Shown piece by piece: positions 26,366 to 35,095 of a stretch of DNA of 42,341 bases (position 1 is its first letter; each line of letters begins with the position of its first letter). The DNA is taken from contig JAEUKC010000120.1 in assembly GCA_016794445.1 (NCBI GenBank), positions 1 through 42,341 of the forward strand, written 5' to 3'. The position numbers and the translations under genes are program-made. The notes beneath the pieces were generated by a model, which worked only from the letters and a program-made list of their open reading frames with translations, made no database searches and had not been told where the DNA came from. Origin of the DNA: JADJMO01 sp016794445 (GTDB lineage Bacteria > Myxococcota_A > Polyangia > Polyangiales > JADJMO01).

Positions 26366-27799
26366 GTGCGCCGTCACCCGTTCGCCCTCCTCGTGTTGCT
26401 CTCCCTCCCCACGTTCGCCTGTTCGTCGGGGGGCGAAGCGACGCCGATCGACGGTGGGACCACGAGCGACGCCGACGCCGCGTCCGCGTGCAAGGTCGTC
26501 CCTGCCCCGCAGCTCGGCGCGAGCGCGGAGGCCGTGGCCCTCGCGGCGGCGCCCGCGGCGTGTGGTCAGAAGGCGTTCACCTGGCTCGCGACACCCGACC
26601 TCGGCGACGTCACCCAGAAGGGCTTCCACGATCACTTCACCGCGACGGCCAACAAGGTGCTGCTGGTGGCCGGCAAGGTCGACGTCAAGGGCCCCGTGCA
26701 CGACGTCGACATGGACCAGATCGCCTACGTGACGCAGGACCGTGGGGCGAAGATCGAGGCTACCGCGCTGGTCGCCTACCCGTCGGATCTCGAGGCGCGC
26801 ACCGACCTCGACGTCCTCGTCGTGCTGCACGGCACGGCGGGCTTCACGGACAGCTGCGCCCCTTCGGCCAGCGCCGATGCACGCCCGCTCGCCGCGGCGC
26901 TGGCCTCGCTCGGCTACGTCGTCGTGGCGCCCGACTACGTGGGGTTGCGCGCGCTCGGCGCGCCGACCGGCTTCCTCCACCCGTACCTCGTCGGCCAGAC
27001 GACCGCGATCGCCTCGATCGACGCGGTGCGCGCCTCGCAGAAGCTCCTGCAGAAGGGCGACCTCGGGGTGTGTGCCAAGCCGCGCTTCGTGACCGTCGGC
27101 GGCTCGCAGGGCGGCCACGCGGCGCTGTGGGTCGACCGGCTCGCGCCGTACTACGCGAAGGAGCTCGAGCACGCCGGGGTGGTCGCGACCGTGCCCCCGG
27201 CCGACATGCTCGGCGAGGCGGGGCGCGCGCTCCGCGCCGACGTCCCCGCGAGCAAGAACATCCTCGCGTTCTACGGCGCGTCGAGCGGCTGGTACGGGTA
27301 CGAGGGCCGCCTCGGCGAGGTGCTGGTCACGCCCTGGGACAAGGACGTCCCGGCCGCGATGGCCAAGAGCTGCGATCCGAAGCTCGACGCGTCCACGCGC
27401 GACGCATACTTCCAGAAGTCGTTCCTCGACACCGCCGCGACCGACGCCGGGCTCTCCGCGCTCTCGCCGTGGGGGTGCATGTTGACCGAGAACGGCCTGA
27501 CCACGACCTCGGTGAAGCGCCTCGTGCCGGCGGCCCCTGGCTACGGCGTGCTGTTCGTCGTCGGCGAGGCCGACACGCTCGTCGACCCGGCGACCGAGCG
27601 CAAGGCGTTCGACACGCTCTGCGGGCAGGGCATGAAGATGCAGTACCTCGAGTGCGCGGGCGCTGCGCACACCAAGGCGACCACGTGGTCGCTGCCCGAG
27701 ATCGTCGACTTCGTCGGGGCGCGGCTCGCCGGCGTGCCGATGAAGCCCGCCGATCTGTGTGCGCGCGGCGCCGCCCAGAAGTGCCGCGGCACCCCCTGA
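26366..27799 (+). CDS. lipoprotein alpha/beta hydrolase (secretory lipase-like esterase)
   Basis: A 477-residue protein starting at GTG 26366: MRRHPFALLVLLSLPTFAC gives a lipoprotein signal with C19. Catalytic features of the alpha/beta hydrolase fold: oxyanion region LVVLHGTAGF (H155), nucleophile elbow GGSQGG with S247, a probable acid D403 (VVGEADTLVD) and H435 (CAGAAHTKA). Such enzymes hydrolyse esters at the cell surface; the natural substrate is unknown. The frame is open upstream to 26288 but the signal peptide picks the GTG. It is divergent from the giant surface-protein gene; the 124-bp gap holds both promoters, with no clear boxes. Confidence 0.85.
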   Translation: MRRHPFALLVLLSLPTFACSSGGEATPIDGGTTSDADAASACKVVPAPQLGASAEAVALAAAPAACGQKAFTWLATPDLGDVTQKGFHDHFTATANKVLLVAGKVDVKGPVHDVDMDQIAYVTQDRGAKIEATALVAYPSDLEARTDLDVLVVLHGTAGFTDSCAPSASADARPLAAALASLGYVVVAPDYVGLRALGAPTGFLHPYLVGQTTAIASIDAVRASQKLLQKGDLGVCAKPRFVTVGGSQGGHAALWVDRLAPYYAKELEHAGVVATVPPADMLGEAGRALRADVPASKNILAFYGASSGWYGYEGRLGEVLVTPWDKDVPAAMAKSCDPKLDASTRDAYFQKSFLDTAATDAGLSALSPWGCMLTENGLTTTSVKRLVPAAPGYGVLFVVGEADTLVDPATERKAFDTLCGQGMKMQYLECAGAAHTKATTWSLPEIVDFVGARLAGVPMKPADLCARGAAQKCRGTP

Positions 27800-27812
27800 G
27801 CCATCCAGCGCC

Positions 27813-28217
27813 TCAGTGCTGGGGCGCGCCCATCGGGGGCGTGACCTCGACCTCGTACACCTGCTTGGCGCACTGCGCGCTGATCTCGAGCGTGGTGCGG
27901 CCGGACTTCTTGGCGAACAGCACCCACTCGCGCTGGGCCGGGCTGCGCGACAGGCCGCGGCTCTCGAGCACCGCCGGGTCGGCGATGACCAGCGTGGGCG
28001 GCGTGGGCGTGGCGTTGCCCGCCGGCGGGCAGTTGTCGCTGATGGTCACGGCGAAGGCCACGCCAGCGTTCACCTCGATGGCGTGCTTGTCGTCGCGAGT
28101 GATCAGCCGCAGGGTGCGCGCGGGCGGCGCACTGGTCATCGGATAGAGCTCCACGCGGCGCTGCACCTCGGGCACGCACGCGCCGAGCAACAGGAAGAGG
28201 GCGAGGCTGCGCTTCAC
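27813..28217 (-). CDS. small lipoprotein
   Basis: A 134-residue protein starting at GTG 28217, which overlaps the previous stop (GTGA). MKRSLALFLLLGAC is a short lipoprotein signal with C14. The mature part is beta-rich (TLRLITRDDKHAIEVNAGVA; WVLFAKKSGRTTLEISAQC), with a Cys pair, and resembles an Ig-like domain such as BACON or Big. No function can be assigned. It pairs with the next upstream lipoprotein and ends 13 bp from the convergent hydrolase stop. Confidence 0.75.
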   Translation of the reverse strand: MKRSLALFLLLGACVPEVQRRVELYPMTSAPPARTLRLITRDDKHAIEVNAGVAFAVTISDNCPPAGNATPTPPTLVIADPAVLESRGLSRSPAQREWVLFAKKSGRTTLEISAQCAKQVYEVEVTPPMGAPQH

Positions 28218-28876
28218 GGCTCCACCTCGACCGTCAGGGGGGTCGAGAGCCCGAGCGCGACGAAGCTGACCTCGGTCGTGCCAGGGGAGCGCGCGACGAT
28301 GCGGTACCACCCGCTGATCGAGTCGGGCACGATCGCGACGCTGGTGCCCTGGAGCTTGCGCTGCAGCTCGAAGTTGCCGAGCAGCGGCTGTCCGTGGGCG
28401 TAGGGCTCGACCGCGACGAGGATCTCGTCCTTGACCAGCAGCTTGAACGAGGGGAGCACCTTGCCGAGCGGCGTGCCCTGGGGCGTGTAGCGCACGACGC
28501 GCAGCTCGGTCGGCGGCTGCACCCAAAGGTGGATGAAGTCGAGGACCGCCTTGTCGGGGCCGACGAACAGGATCGCGCTCGCGCCCGCGCCCACCGCCTC
28601 GAGGCGCGCACCCCCCTTGACCCGCAAGACGGTCGGGTCGGCCGACTCGATGACGGTGGGCGGGCCGGAGGTGCCCGCGATCTGGTAGCGGAGGTCGAGA
28701 TCGACCGTGCTGCCGAGGGCGATGGGAGCGTCGAGCTTCTGCCCGATGCACGCGATGCCGAGGGCCCCACACTGCGGCTTGCCGCCGTTGCCGACCGCGA
28801 TGCCGCCGCCGGGTCGACCGCCGACGCCGCTACCGCATCCCACGACCAAGAGGACGACCGAGAGCACCCAGCGCAC
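28214..28876 (-). CDS. lipoprotein with Ig-like beta domains
   Basis: A 220-residue protein starting at GTG 28876: MRWVLSVVLLVVGCGSG, lipobox Cys at 14, then a Gly-rich linker. The mature region has two beta-rich stretches (TVDLDLRYQIAGTSGPPTVI; VLRVKGGARLEAVGAGASAI, and GTTEVSFVALGLSTPLTVEV) typical of bacterial Ig-like folds. The stop overlaps the next lipoprotein by GTGA, so the two are co-translated and possibly work as a pair in the outer membrane. No catalytic motif is seen. Confidence 0.75.
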   Translation of the reverse strand: MRWVLSVVLLVVGCGSGVGGRPGGGIAVGNGGKPQCGALGIACIGQKLDAPIALGSTVDLDLRYQIAGTSGPPTVIESADPTVLRVKGGARLEAVGAGASAILFVGPDKAVLDFIHLWVQPPTELRVVRYTPQGTPLGKVLPSFKLLVKDEILVAVEPYAHGQPLLGNFELQRKLQGTSVAIVPDSISGWYRIVARSPGTTEVSFVALGLSTPLTVEVEP

Positions 28877-28945
28877 GCCGTGACCATAGCAGCCTCGTCC
28901 GTGGGCAGGGTGTTCGCCGGCGCGTCGTTGCACTACCGATGGCAG

Positions 28946-29605
28946 ATGGTCGCCCCTCTCCACCTGTACATCGGCAACAAGGCGTACTCGTCGTGGTCGC
29001 TGCGTCCGTGGCTCGCGGCCAAGGTGGCCGGCATCCCCTTCGAGGAGACCGTCATCCCGCTGTACGAGGAGGGCTCTCCCGCGCGGATGCACGCGGTGTC
29101 CCCCGTGGGCAAGGTGCCCGTGCTCCACGCCGGGAACATCGTGGTGTGGGAGTCGCTCGCCATCGTCGAGTACCTCGCCGAGCAGTTCCCCGATCGCCGG
29201 CTGTGGCCCGAGGACCCCTCCGCGCGGGCGGTGGCGCGGGCCGTGTCGTGCGAGATGCACGCGGGCTTCTCCGCGCTGCGCACCAACATGGGCATGAACG
29301 TCCGCCGTCGCCTCCCGGGTCGCGGCCGCGCGCCCGGCGTGGCCGAGGACATCGCGCGCATCACGGCGCTGTGGGCCGACTGCCGCGCGCGCTTCGGCGC
29401 AGCGGGGCCGTTCCTGTTCGGTCACTTCACCATCGCCGACGCGATGTTCGCGCCCGTCGTCACCCGCTTCGAGACCTACGTCGTCGAGCTCCCTGCCGTC
29501 GCGCGCGCCTACGCGTCGACGATCCTCGCGCTGCCCGCGATGAAGGAGTGGTACGCGGCCGCCGAGTCGGAGCCGTGGGTCATCGACCGCTACGAGATCG
29601 CCTGA
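28946..29605 (+). CDS. glutathione S-transferase family protein
   Basis: A 219-residue soluble protein. The N-terminal thioredoxin-like domain has LYIGNKAYSSWSLRPWLAAK, VGKVPVLHAG (cis-Pro loop) and VVWESLAIVEYLAEQFP, the ESxAI glutathione-binding motif. A Ser in SSW is the likely catalytic position rather than Cys. The C-terminal helical domain contains GPFLFGHFTIADAMFAPVVT. It may conjugate glutathione to small electrophiles; the substrate is unknown. It is monocistronic by context: divergent from the lipoprotein pair and 190 bp before the EF-G-like gene. Nothing else is seen in 29606-29795. Confidence 0.9.
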   Translation: MVAPLHLYIGNKAYSSWSLRPWLAAKVAGIPFEETVIPLYEEGSPARMHAVSPVGKVPVLHAGNIVVWESLAIVEYLAEQFPDRRLWPEDPSARAVARAVSCEMHAGFSALRTNMGMNVRRRLPGRGRAPGVAEDIARITALWADCRARFGAAGPFLFGHFTIADAMFAPVVTRFETYVVELPAVARAYASTILALPAMKEWYAAAESEPWVIDRYEIA

Positions 29606-29795
29606 ACCGCCCTCGAGTCCGCATGGTCCCAGGGTACCGCAAGGTGCGCAGGCATCGCGTCGAGCGCACACAATGCGCGGCGTCGCGGGCGTCGGGGCGA
29701 GAAAATCGGCCGAATTTCCTGCGCTCGCGGCGAGCGTGTCCTTGGCCCGCATGACGCATGGGCAGGCGGCACCTAGTCCACAAGGGGAAGCCTCG

Positions 29796-31820
29796 ATGGT
29801 CGTTCCGTCCGCCAATCTGATTCGCAACGTCGCCGTCGTCGGACACAAGGGATCGGGCAAGACCGCGCTGGTGGAGGCCATGCTCCTCCTCGCCGGCGCT
29901 GCCCCCAAGGGAGTCACCCGCGACGCGCACGGGCACTTCCTCGACGACACCCCCGAAGAGAAGGCCCACGGCGCGACCCTCGAGTCACGCCTGGAGCCGC
30001 TCCACTGGGGCGACGTGAAGGTCAACCTCATCGACACGCCAGGCGATGCCTCGGCGCTCTCCGAGACCCGACTCGCGCTCGGCGCCGTCGACGCGGCGCT
30101 GCTCGTCGTCTCCGCCAAGGAGGGTATCCAGAGCGGCACCGAGCGCGTGCTCCAGTGGCTCGCCGAGGCCAAGATGCCGTTCCTGGTCGCGCTCACCCGC
30201 GTGGACGATCCCCGCGCCCGGGTGGACGAGGTGGTGCTCGAGCTCCGCCAGCGACTCCACCTGCCGCTCGCCATGATCACGCTCGCGATGCCCGACGCGG
30301 GTGTGCTCTCCGTGCTGCCGCGTCGCGCCTACCCCGGCGGACCCGAGACCGCCAAGACCAAGGCCACCACCGATCTCGGCGGCCAGGGCCCGCGCGTCGA
30401 CAAGGCGCGCGCGCAGCTCGCCGAGGACGTGGCCGCGACCGACGACGCGCTGACCGAGAAGTACCTCGAGGCGAGCGACCTCTCCGACGACGACTGCACG
30501 GACGGCCTGCGCAGCGCCGTGCGTCGGCGCGCGATCGTCCCCTTGTTCGTGGCGGCCAGCACCCAGCCCAAGGGCATCCTCGCGCTCCTCGACGGCCTCG
30601 TCTCCCTCGTGCCCCCGCCCGAGGCCCGCACCGACGCGCCGCTCGAGGCCTACGTCTTCAAGACCCACATCGATCCGCACAGCGGCCGCGCGAGCTACAC
30701 CCGCATCTTCGCCGGGGTCCTCCACACCGACGACCAGGTCGTCAACGCGGCCACCGGTCAGCGGGAGCGCATCGGCACCCTCGCCGAGGGCTCGGACAAG
30801 AACGCGCCGCACCCGAGCGAGGCCGTCGCGGGCGACATCGTCGCCATCGCCAAGCTCAAGACCACCCACACCGGCGAGACGCTGAGCGACCCGAGCGACG
30901 TGCACCCGCACCCCTCGCCCGGCCTCCCCCCTCGCCTGTTCTCCCGCTCGCTGCAGGCCGAGGGCCGCGGCGCCGAGGACAAGCTCGCGGACGCGCTCGA
31001 CAAGCTGGTCGAGGAGGATCCGGCGCTCTCGTACGCGCTCGACGAGGTGTCGCACCTGCTCGTGCTCTCTGGCCTCGGCGCGACGCACCTCGACCTCGCG
31101 GTCGAGCGCCTCAAGCGTCGGTCGGGCATCCAGTGCAAGCTCGGCCCGCCGCGCATCGCCTACCGCGAGACGCTGGGCGTGCCGGTCCCGAAGGTCGAGG
31201 GCAAGCAGAAGAAGCAGACCGGTGGCCACGGCCAGTACGCCGTCTGCTACCTCGACGTCGAGCCGCTCGAGCGCGGGCAGGGCTTCCAGTTCGTCGACGC
31301 CGTCGTCGGCGGCACGGTGCCCCGCCAGTTCATCGGCTCGGTCGAGAAGGGCATCCACCGCGCCCTCGCCGCGGGGCCGATCGCGGGCTTCCCGGTGGTG
31401 GACGTGCGCGCGCGCCTCTACGACGGCAAGTCGCACTCGGTCGACTCGTCGGACGCGGCGTTCCAGACGGCCGGGTACCGCGCGATGCGGACCGCGCTCG
31501 CGAGTGGCTCGCCGGTGCTGCTCGAGCCGCACATGTCCCTCGAGGTCACCATCCCGTCCTCGCACATCGGCGACGTGATGGGGCACCTCAACGGGCTCGG
31601 TGGGCGCATCCACGGTCAGGACAGCGCCGACGAGTCGAGCGTCATCAAGGCCTCGGCGCCGCTCGAGAAGCTGCTCGACTACGAGCCCCGCCTCTCGGCG
31701 ATGACCCAGGGCCGCGGCACGTTCGCGATGACCTTCTCGCACTACGAGCCGTGCTCGCCCCAGCTGCAGGCCAAGATCGCCGCCGAGGCGAGCCCCCAGC
31801 GCAAGGACGACGAGGACTGA
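29796..31820 (+). CDS. elongation factor G-like translational GTPase (EF-G2 type)
   Basis: A 674-residue protein. GGGGAAG before ATG 29796 supports the start. The G domain has GHKGSGKT (16-23) and DTPGD (80-84); the NKxD base-recognition motif appears as TRVD (134-137). Domain II follows from about residue 285 (AYVFKTHIDPHSGRASYTRI). GGHGQYAVCYLDVEP, DGKSHSVDSSDAAFQTAGY and LEVTIPSSHIGDVMGHLNG mark domains III-V. The length is slightly below true EF-G. EF-G-like paralogs are widespread; their role in ribosome function is poorly defined. The variant G4 suggests this is not the main EF-G. Confidence 0.88.
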   Translation: MVVPSANLIRNVAVVGHKGSGKTALVEAMLLLAGAAPKGVTRDAHGHFLDDTPEEKAHGATLESRLEPLHWGDVKVNLIDTPGDASALSETRLALGAVDAALLVVSAKEGIQSGTERVLQWLAEAKMPFLVALTRVDDPRARVDEVVLELRQRLHLPLAMITLAMPDAGVLSVLPRRAYPGGPETAKTKATTDLGGQGPRVDKARAQLAEDVAATDDALTEKYLEASDLSDDDCTDGLRSAVRRRAIVPLFVAASTQPKGILALLDGLVSLVPPPEARTDAPLEAYVFKTHIDPHSGRASYTRIFAGVLHTDDQVVNAATGQRERIGTLAEGSDKNAPHPSEAVAGDIVAIAKLKTTHTGETLSDPSDVHPHPSPGLPPRLFSRSLQAEGRGAEDKLADALDKLVEEDPALSYALDEVSHLLVLSGLGATHLDLAVERLKRRSGIQCKLGPPRIAYRETLGVPVPKVEGKQKKQTGGHGQYAVCYLDVEPLERGQGFQFVDAVVGGTVPRQFIGSVEKGIHRALAAGPIAGFPVVDVRARLYDGKSHSVDSSDAAFQTAGYRAMRTALASGSPVLLEPHMSLEVTIPSSHIGDVMGHLNGLGGRIHGQDSADESSVIKASAPLEKLLDYEPRLSAMTQGRGTFAMTFSHYEPCSPQLQAKIAAEASPQRKDDED

Positions 31821-31836
31821 AGGCCTGTCGATCTTT

Positions 31837-31860
31837 GCCCCCGGGCTGAAGCCCCGGGGC
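31837..31860. terminator. hairpin 1 after the EF-G-like gene
   Basis: Around CCCCGGGCTGAAGCCCCGGG the sequence forms a long GC-rich stem with one mismatch and a tight TGAA turn, 17 bp after the EF-G-like stop. There is no U-run. It may be a terminator or one copy of a GGGCTGAAGCCC-type intergenic repeat. Confidence 0.45.
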
Positions 31861-31874
31861 ACCGACAGCACCAC

Positions 31875-31900
31875 GAGCCCGGGGCCTTCACCCCGGGCTC
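31875..31900. terminator. hairpin 2, bidirectional terminator candidate
   Basis: GAGCCCGGGG-CCTTCA-CCCCGGGCTC is a perfect 10-bp stem with a 6-nt loop between the convergent ends of the EF-G-like gene and the Ser/Thr kinase gene. Position suits termination from both sides. There is no U-tract on either strand. The rest of 31901-31990 shows nothing. Confidence 0.55.
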
Positions 31901-31990
31901 TCACGTTCCAAATCGCTTTCGGGACCTCGCGCCACAACGGGCCGGCAGAAGGGAGTCCAGCCAGCCCAGCGTGGCCTCGAGCCGCAGAAT

Positions 31991-33367
31991 TCAACCCGGG
32001 TAGGCGCGGAGCGCAGCGAGCACGTCGGTGGCCCCGACGTGCTTGCGCCGGTCCCAGTCGCGACAGACCATCAGATCGACCCACTGGGCGAGGAACGGGT
32101 GCACGCCGGGCCTCCGGGTCATCAAGGGCACCCGCTCGTCCGCGAGCGTGGCGAGGCAGAGCTGCGCGTCGGTCGCGTCCCACGGCGAGCCGTTCACCGC
32201 GATCGGCAACTCCCCGGTCAGGAGGTAGTACAGCGTCGCGCCCGCCGAGTAGACGTCCGCGCTCACGGAGACGTCGCGGAAGCCGAGGAGCTGCTCGGGC
32301 GCGATGAACGGCGCCGAGCCGCGGATCTCGTTGTCCTTGGTGATGATCGTGCCGCCCGCGGTACGAAAGCTCTTGGCGAGGCCGAAGTCGGAGAGCTTGG
32401 CGCGCAGCGCGCCCCGCGCGTCGCGGAGCAGGAGCAGGTTCGACGGCTTGATGTCCCGGTGGACGATGCCGAGCCCGTGCGCGTAGCCGAGCCCCTCGAG
32501 CATGTCGGCCGCGAGCGTGACCATCGCCGGGATCGCGCTGTTCGGGCCGGCGACCGACTCGGCGTCGCCCGCGTCGAGCAGCTCGGTCGCGACCCACAGC
32601 TTCCCTTCGGGCAGCTCGCCGACGTCGAGGCAGCGCACGATGCGCCGGTGCGCGAGCGAGCGGGTGATCCGCTGCTCCTTGAGGAACCGCAGGCGGCCCT
32701 CGGTCTCGAGCTGTCTCTGCGGCAGCATCACCTTGATCGCGGCGCGCATCCCGCTCGGGTGGCGCCCCTCGTACACCGCCGCCATGCCACCGCGCGCGAG
32801 GAACCGCAGCACGGTGTAGACGCCGATCTGCGCCGGCGCCGGCTCGTCCCAGGTGCTGGGTGCGGTCCTGCGCGCCTCGGCGCAGCGCGGGCAGATCCAG
32901 GCGATCTCGATCCACCACGGCTCGTGGCCGAGCGCCGGGACCGGGCCGTCCTTGCCGCAGATCTCGCAGTGGTACGGGTTGGCCTTCACCGTGCCGAGAC
33001 CCCACGCGGGCGCGTCGCGGAACGGCACCGGCGCGGGCGCCGGGACGTCGAGCGTGACCGACCGGCACTCGACCCGCAGCAGGGTCTGGCCGAGGCGCAC
33101 GCGCTCCCCGGGCCGCAGGGTCACCGCGCGCACCCGCGCCTCGTGCACGAGCACGCCGTTGCGGCTGTCGAGATCGGTGACCTCGACGCCGATCGGCGTG
33201 GACTCGAACGCGGCGTGGTAGCGGGAGGCGTTCTGATCGCCCTCCGGCAGCCGGATCGGGGCGTCGCGCGCCCGGCCCGCCGTGAGGCGTTCGCCGACCG
33301 GGAGATCGACGGGTGCGTTGGACCCGTCCTCGAAGACCAGGGTCCAGCGCAGCTCGGTCACCTGCAT
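31991..33367 (-). CDS. FHA domain - zinc ribbon - Ser/Thr protein kinase
   Basis: A 458-residue cytoplasmic protein with no TM segment. Residues about 20-100 are an FHA domain (GRARDAPIRL, ASRYHAAF, DLDSRNGVLV), which binds phosphothreonine. Residues about 130-170 carry CEIC and CPRC, a likely zinc ribbon. From about 185 to the end is a Hanks-type kinase: ARGGMAAVYEG loop, AIKVM lysine, HRD with D305, SDFGLAK and APEQ. Having FHA at the N-terminus with a zinc ribbon in between is unusual. The gene starts 6 bp after the SerA-like stop and is surely co-transcribed with it. Confidence 0.92.
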   Translation of the reverse strand: MQVTELRWTLVFEDGSNAPVDLPVGERLTAGRARDAPIRLPEGDQNASRYHAAFESTPIGVEVTDLDSRNGVLVHEARVRAVTLRPGERVRLGQTLLRVECRSVTLDVPAPAPVPFRDAPAWGLGTVKANPYHCEICGKDGPVPALGHEPWWIEIAWICPRCAEARRTAPSTWDEPAPAQIGVYTVLRFLARGGMAAVYEGRHPSGMRAAIKVMLPQRQLETEGRLRFLKEQRITRSLAHRRIVRCLDVGELPEGKLWVATELLDAGDAESVAGPNSAIPAMVTLAADMLEGLGYAHGLGIVHRDIKPSNLLLLRDARGALRAKLSDFGLAKSFRTAGGTIITKDNEIRGSAPFIAPEQLLGFRDVSVSADVYSAGATLYYLLTGELPIAVNGSPWDATDAQLCLATLADERVPLMTRRPGVHPFLAQWVDLMVCRDWDRRKHVGATDVLAALRAYPG

Positions 33368-33373
33368 GGTCGA

Positions 33374-34585
33374 TCAAGCCATGTTGGGCAGGGCGACCAC
33401 GTCCACGTGGAACACCTCCGCGAACGCCTTGATCTCGCTGACGCAGGCCTCGCTCGGTCGGCCGGTCACCCGCAGCTTGGTGCACGCCGCGGTGGCTCCC
33501 TCGAAGATGGTGGAGGCGAGCTCCTCGACGTTGAGGCCGTGGCGCTTGACCACGCCGAGCACGTTGGCGAGCACGCCCACCTTGTCGAGACAGCGGATGA
33601 CCATCTGGTAGCGCGCTGGCGAGGTGGCGCAGATGTTCACGCAGTTCGGCACGTCGCCGAGGCGGAGGAACGAGCGGATGATGCGCACGGTCTCGGAGGC
33701 GACCGCGGACTGGGCTTGCGCGGTGGCGGCGCCGACGTTGGGCGTGCCGTACACCAGGCCGTCGAGGCCGAGCAGACGGCCGTCGTAGGGCGCGGAGCCC
33801 GCGTGCGGCGCGTCGGCGAACACGTCGAGGCCGACGCGCAGCCGGCGCTTCTCGACCGCCTCGACCAGCGCCTCCTCGTCGACCACCTCGGCGCGCGCGG
33901 TGTTGACGAAGATCGCGCGCTCGGGCAGCGCGGCGAACACCTTCTTGTCGATGACGCCGCGCGTACCGGTCGAGAGCGGCAGGTGTACCGAGAAGATCTG
34001 CGAGCGGCTCGCGAGCTCCTCGAGGCTGCGGGCGTGGCCGACGCCGTGCTCGGCGGCGCGCTGCGGGGTGAGCGAGCGCCCGTGGGCCACGACGTTCATG
34101 CCGAACGCCCGCGCGCGCAGGGACACCTCGCGCGCGATCGCGCCGAAGCCCGCGAGCCCGAGGGTGCGCCCGAAGAGGCCGTCGGCGCGCGAGAGATCGG
34201 CGCGCTCCCAGCGACCCGCCCGCAGCTGGGCGACCGCGTCGGGGATGCGCCGGTCGATCGCCGCGATGAGCGCCATGGTGAGCTCGGCGACGGCGATCGC
34301 GTTCTTGCCCGGGCAGTGCGCGACGTAGATGCCGCGCGCCGAGGCGGCCGCGACGTCGATGTTCTGGGTGCCCGCGCCTGCCCGCACGATGAGGTGGAGG
34401 TGTCGTCCGGCGTCGATGGCGAACGAGTCGACCTTCTTGCTGCGGACGACGAGCACGCCGACGCCCTCCAGCTTGGCCGCCAGGGCCTCGGCGGGGATGT
34501 CCGGTTCGTAGACGAGCTCGGCGCCCAGGTGCTTGAGCTCTTCGAGTGCCAAGGGCTCGAGGCGGTCGGCGACGAGGAGCTTCAT
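33374..34585 (-). CDS. SerA-like D-2-hydroxyacid dehydrogenase with ACT domain, catalytic residues altered
   Basis: A 403-residue protein. It has the substrate/NAD domain layout of 3-phosphoglycerate dehydrogenase: LIVRAGAGTQNID (keeps the Arg), nucleotide-binding LGLAGFGAIAREV, VNTARAEVVDEEAL and a C-terminal ACT region from about residue 325 (QMVIRCLDKVGVLANVLGVV). Two active-site positions are changed. The EP motif after DVF reads DVFADAP, with A259 where Glu is expected, and the TPHxG motif reads TPNVG with N283 in place of the catalytic His. It therefore may not act as a normal PGDH. It could be a different dehydrogenase or a regulatory protein. It is coupled to the FHA kinase (6-bp gap). 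Confidence 0.88.
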   Translation of the reverse strand: MKLLVADRLEPLALEELKHLGAELVYEPDIPAEALAAKLEGVGVLVVRSKKVDSFAIDAGRHLHLIVRAGAGTQNIDVAAASARGIYVAHCPGKNAIAVAELTMALIAAIDRRIPDAVAQLRAGRWERADLSRADGLFGRTLGLAGFGAIAREVSLRARAFGMNVVAHGRSLTPQRAAEHGVGHARSLEELASRSQIFSVHLPLSTGTRGVIDKKVFAALPERAIFVNTARAEVVDEEALVEAVEKRRLRVGLDVFADAPHAGSAPYDGRLLGLDGLVYGTPNVGAATAQAQSAVASETVRIIRSFLRLGDVPNCVNICATSPARYQMVIRCLDKVGVLANVLGVVKRHGLNVEELASTIFEGATAACTKLRVTGRPSEACVSEIKAFAEVFHVDVVALPNMA

Positions 34586-34675
34586 GGGGCCAGGGAGAAT
34601 AGCAGACGCGACTCGCTCTTGTCGCTCCCGGGGCGTCCTCGCCCGCCCCTCCGCTCCGGATTGGGCGCGTCCGCG

Positions 34676-35095
34676 CTACCCGCGCCCCTTGGTCCCGGTG
34701 GAGCGGGCGGCCGAGAGCGCGCGGAGCTTCCGCATCCGCATGGCGGCGTCGACCTGGGGCACGAGGGCGCGGTCGTCGCCCTTGTGCTGGAGCGCCCCGT
34801 CGAAGCCCAGGATCGAGTAGTCGGACGCGATGGCCTTGTTGCTGGTGTAGAGGTAGAAGCTCGGCTTCTGCTCGCTCTTCTCGACCGCGGCCCGCAGCGA
34901 GGCCAGCACCGACGCGCCGTCGAAGCCGGGCATGTGGTAGTCGACCAGCACGAGATCGCAGCCCGCGAGGTGCCGCGCCGCGCCCACGGTCTGGGTCGTG
35001 GCCACGACCTCGTAGCCGGCGTCGCCCAGCGCGGTGCGGACCCGCTCGAGGAACACCTCGCTGTCGTCGATGTAGAGGACACGCCCCTTGCTCAC
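34676..35095 (-). CDS. single-domain response regulator
   Basis: A 139-residue receiver domain without an output domain. Acidic pair D10-D11, phospho-acceptor D52 (LVLVDYHMPGFDG), T84/S85 and K105 (LQHKGDD) are all in place. The start GTG 35095 overlaps the histidine-kinase stop (GTGA), so it is the obvious partner of the CheA-like kinase. As a CheY-like protein it probably acts by protein contact rather than by binding DNA. It is the last gene of the envelope-sensing operon; 90 bp separate it from the SerA-like gene. Confidence 0.92.
   Translation of the reverse strand: MSKGRVLYIDDSEVFLERVRTALGDAGYEVVATTQTVGAARHLAGCDLVLVDYHMPGFDGASVLASLRAAVEKSEQKPSFYLYTSNKAIASDYSILGFDGALQHKGDDRALVPQVDAAMRMRKLRALSAARSTGTKGRG

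Noticed and set aside
26242..27670. Extension of the giant surface protein upstream to 27670
   Set aside because: This stretch is the antisense of the alpha/beta hydrolase gene, which has a signal peptide and a full catalytic triad on the plus strand.
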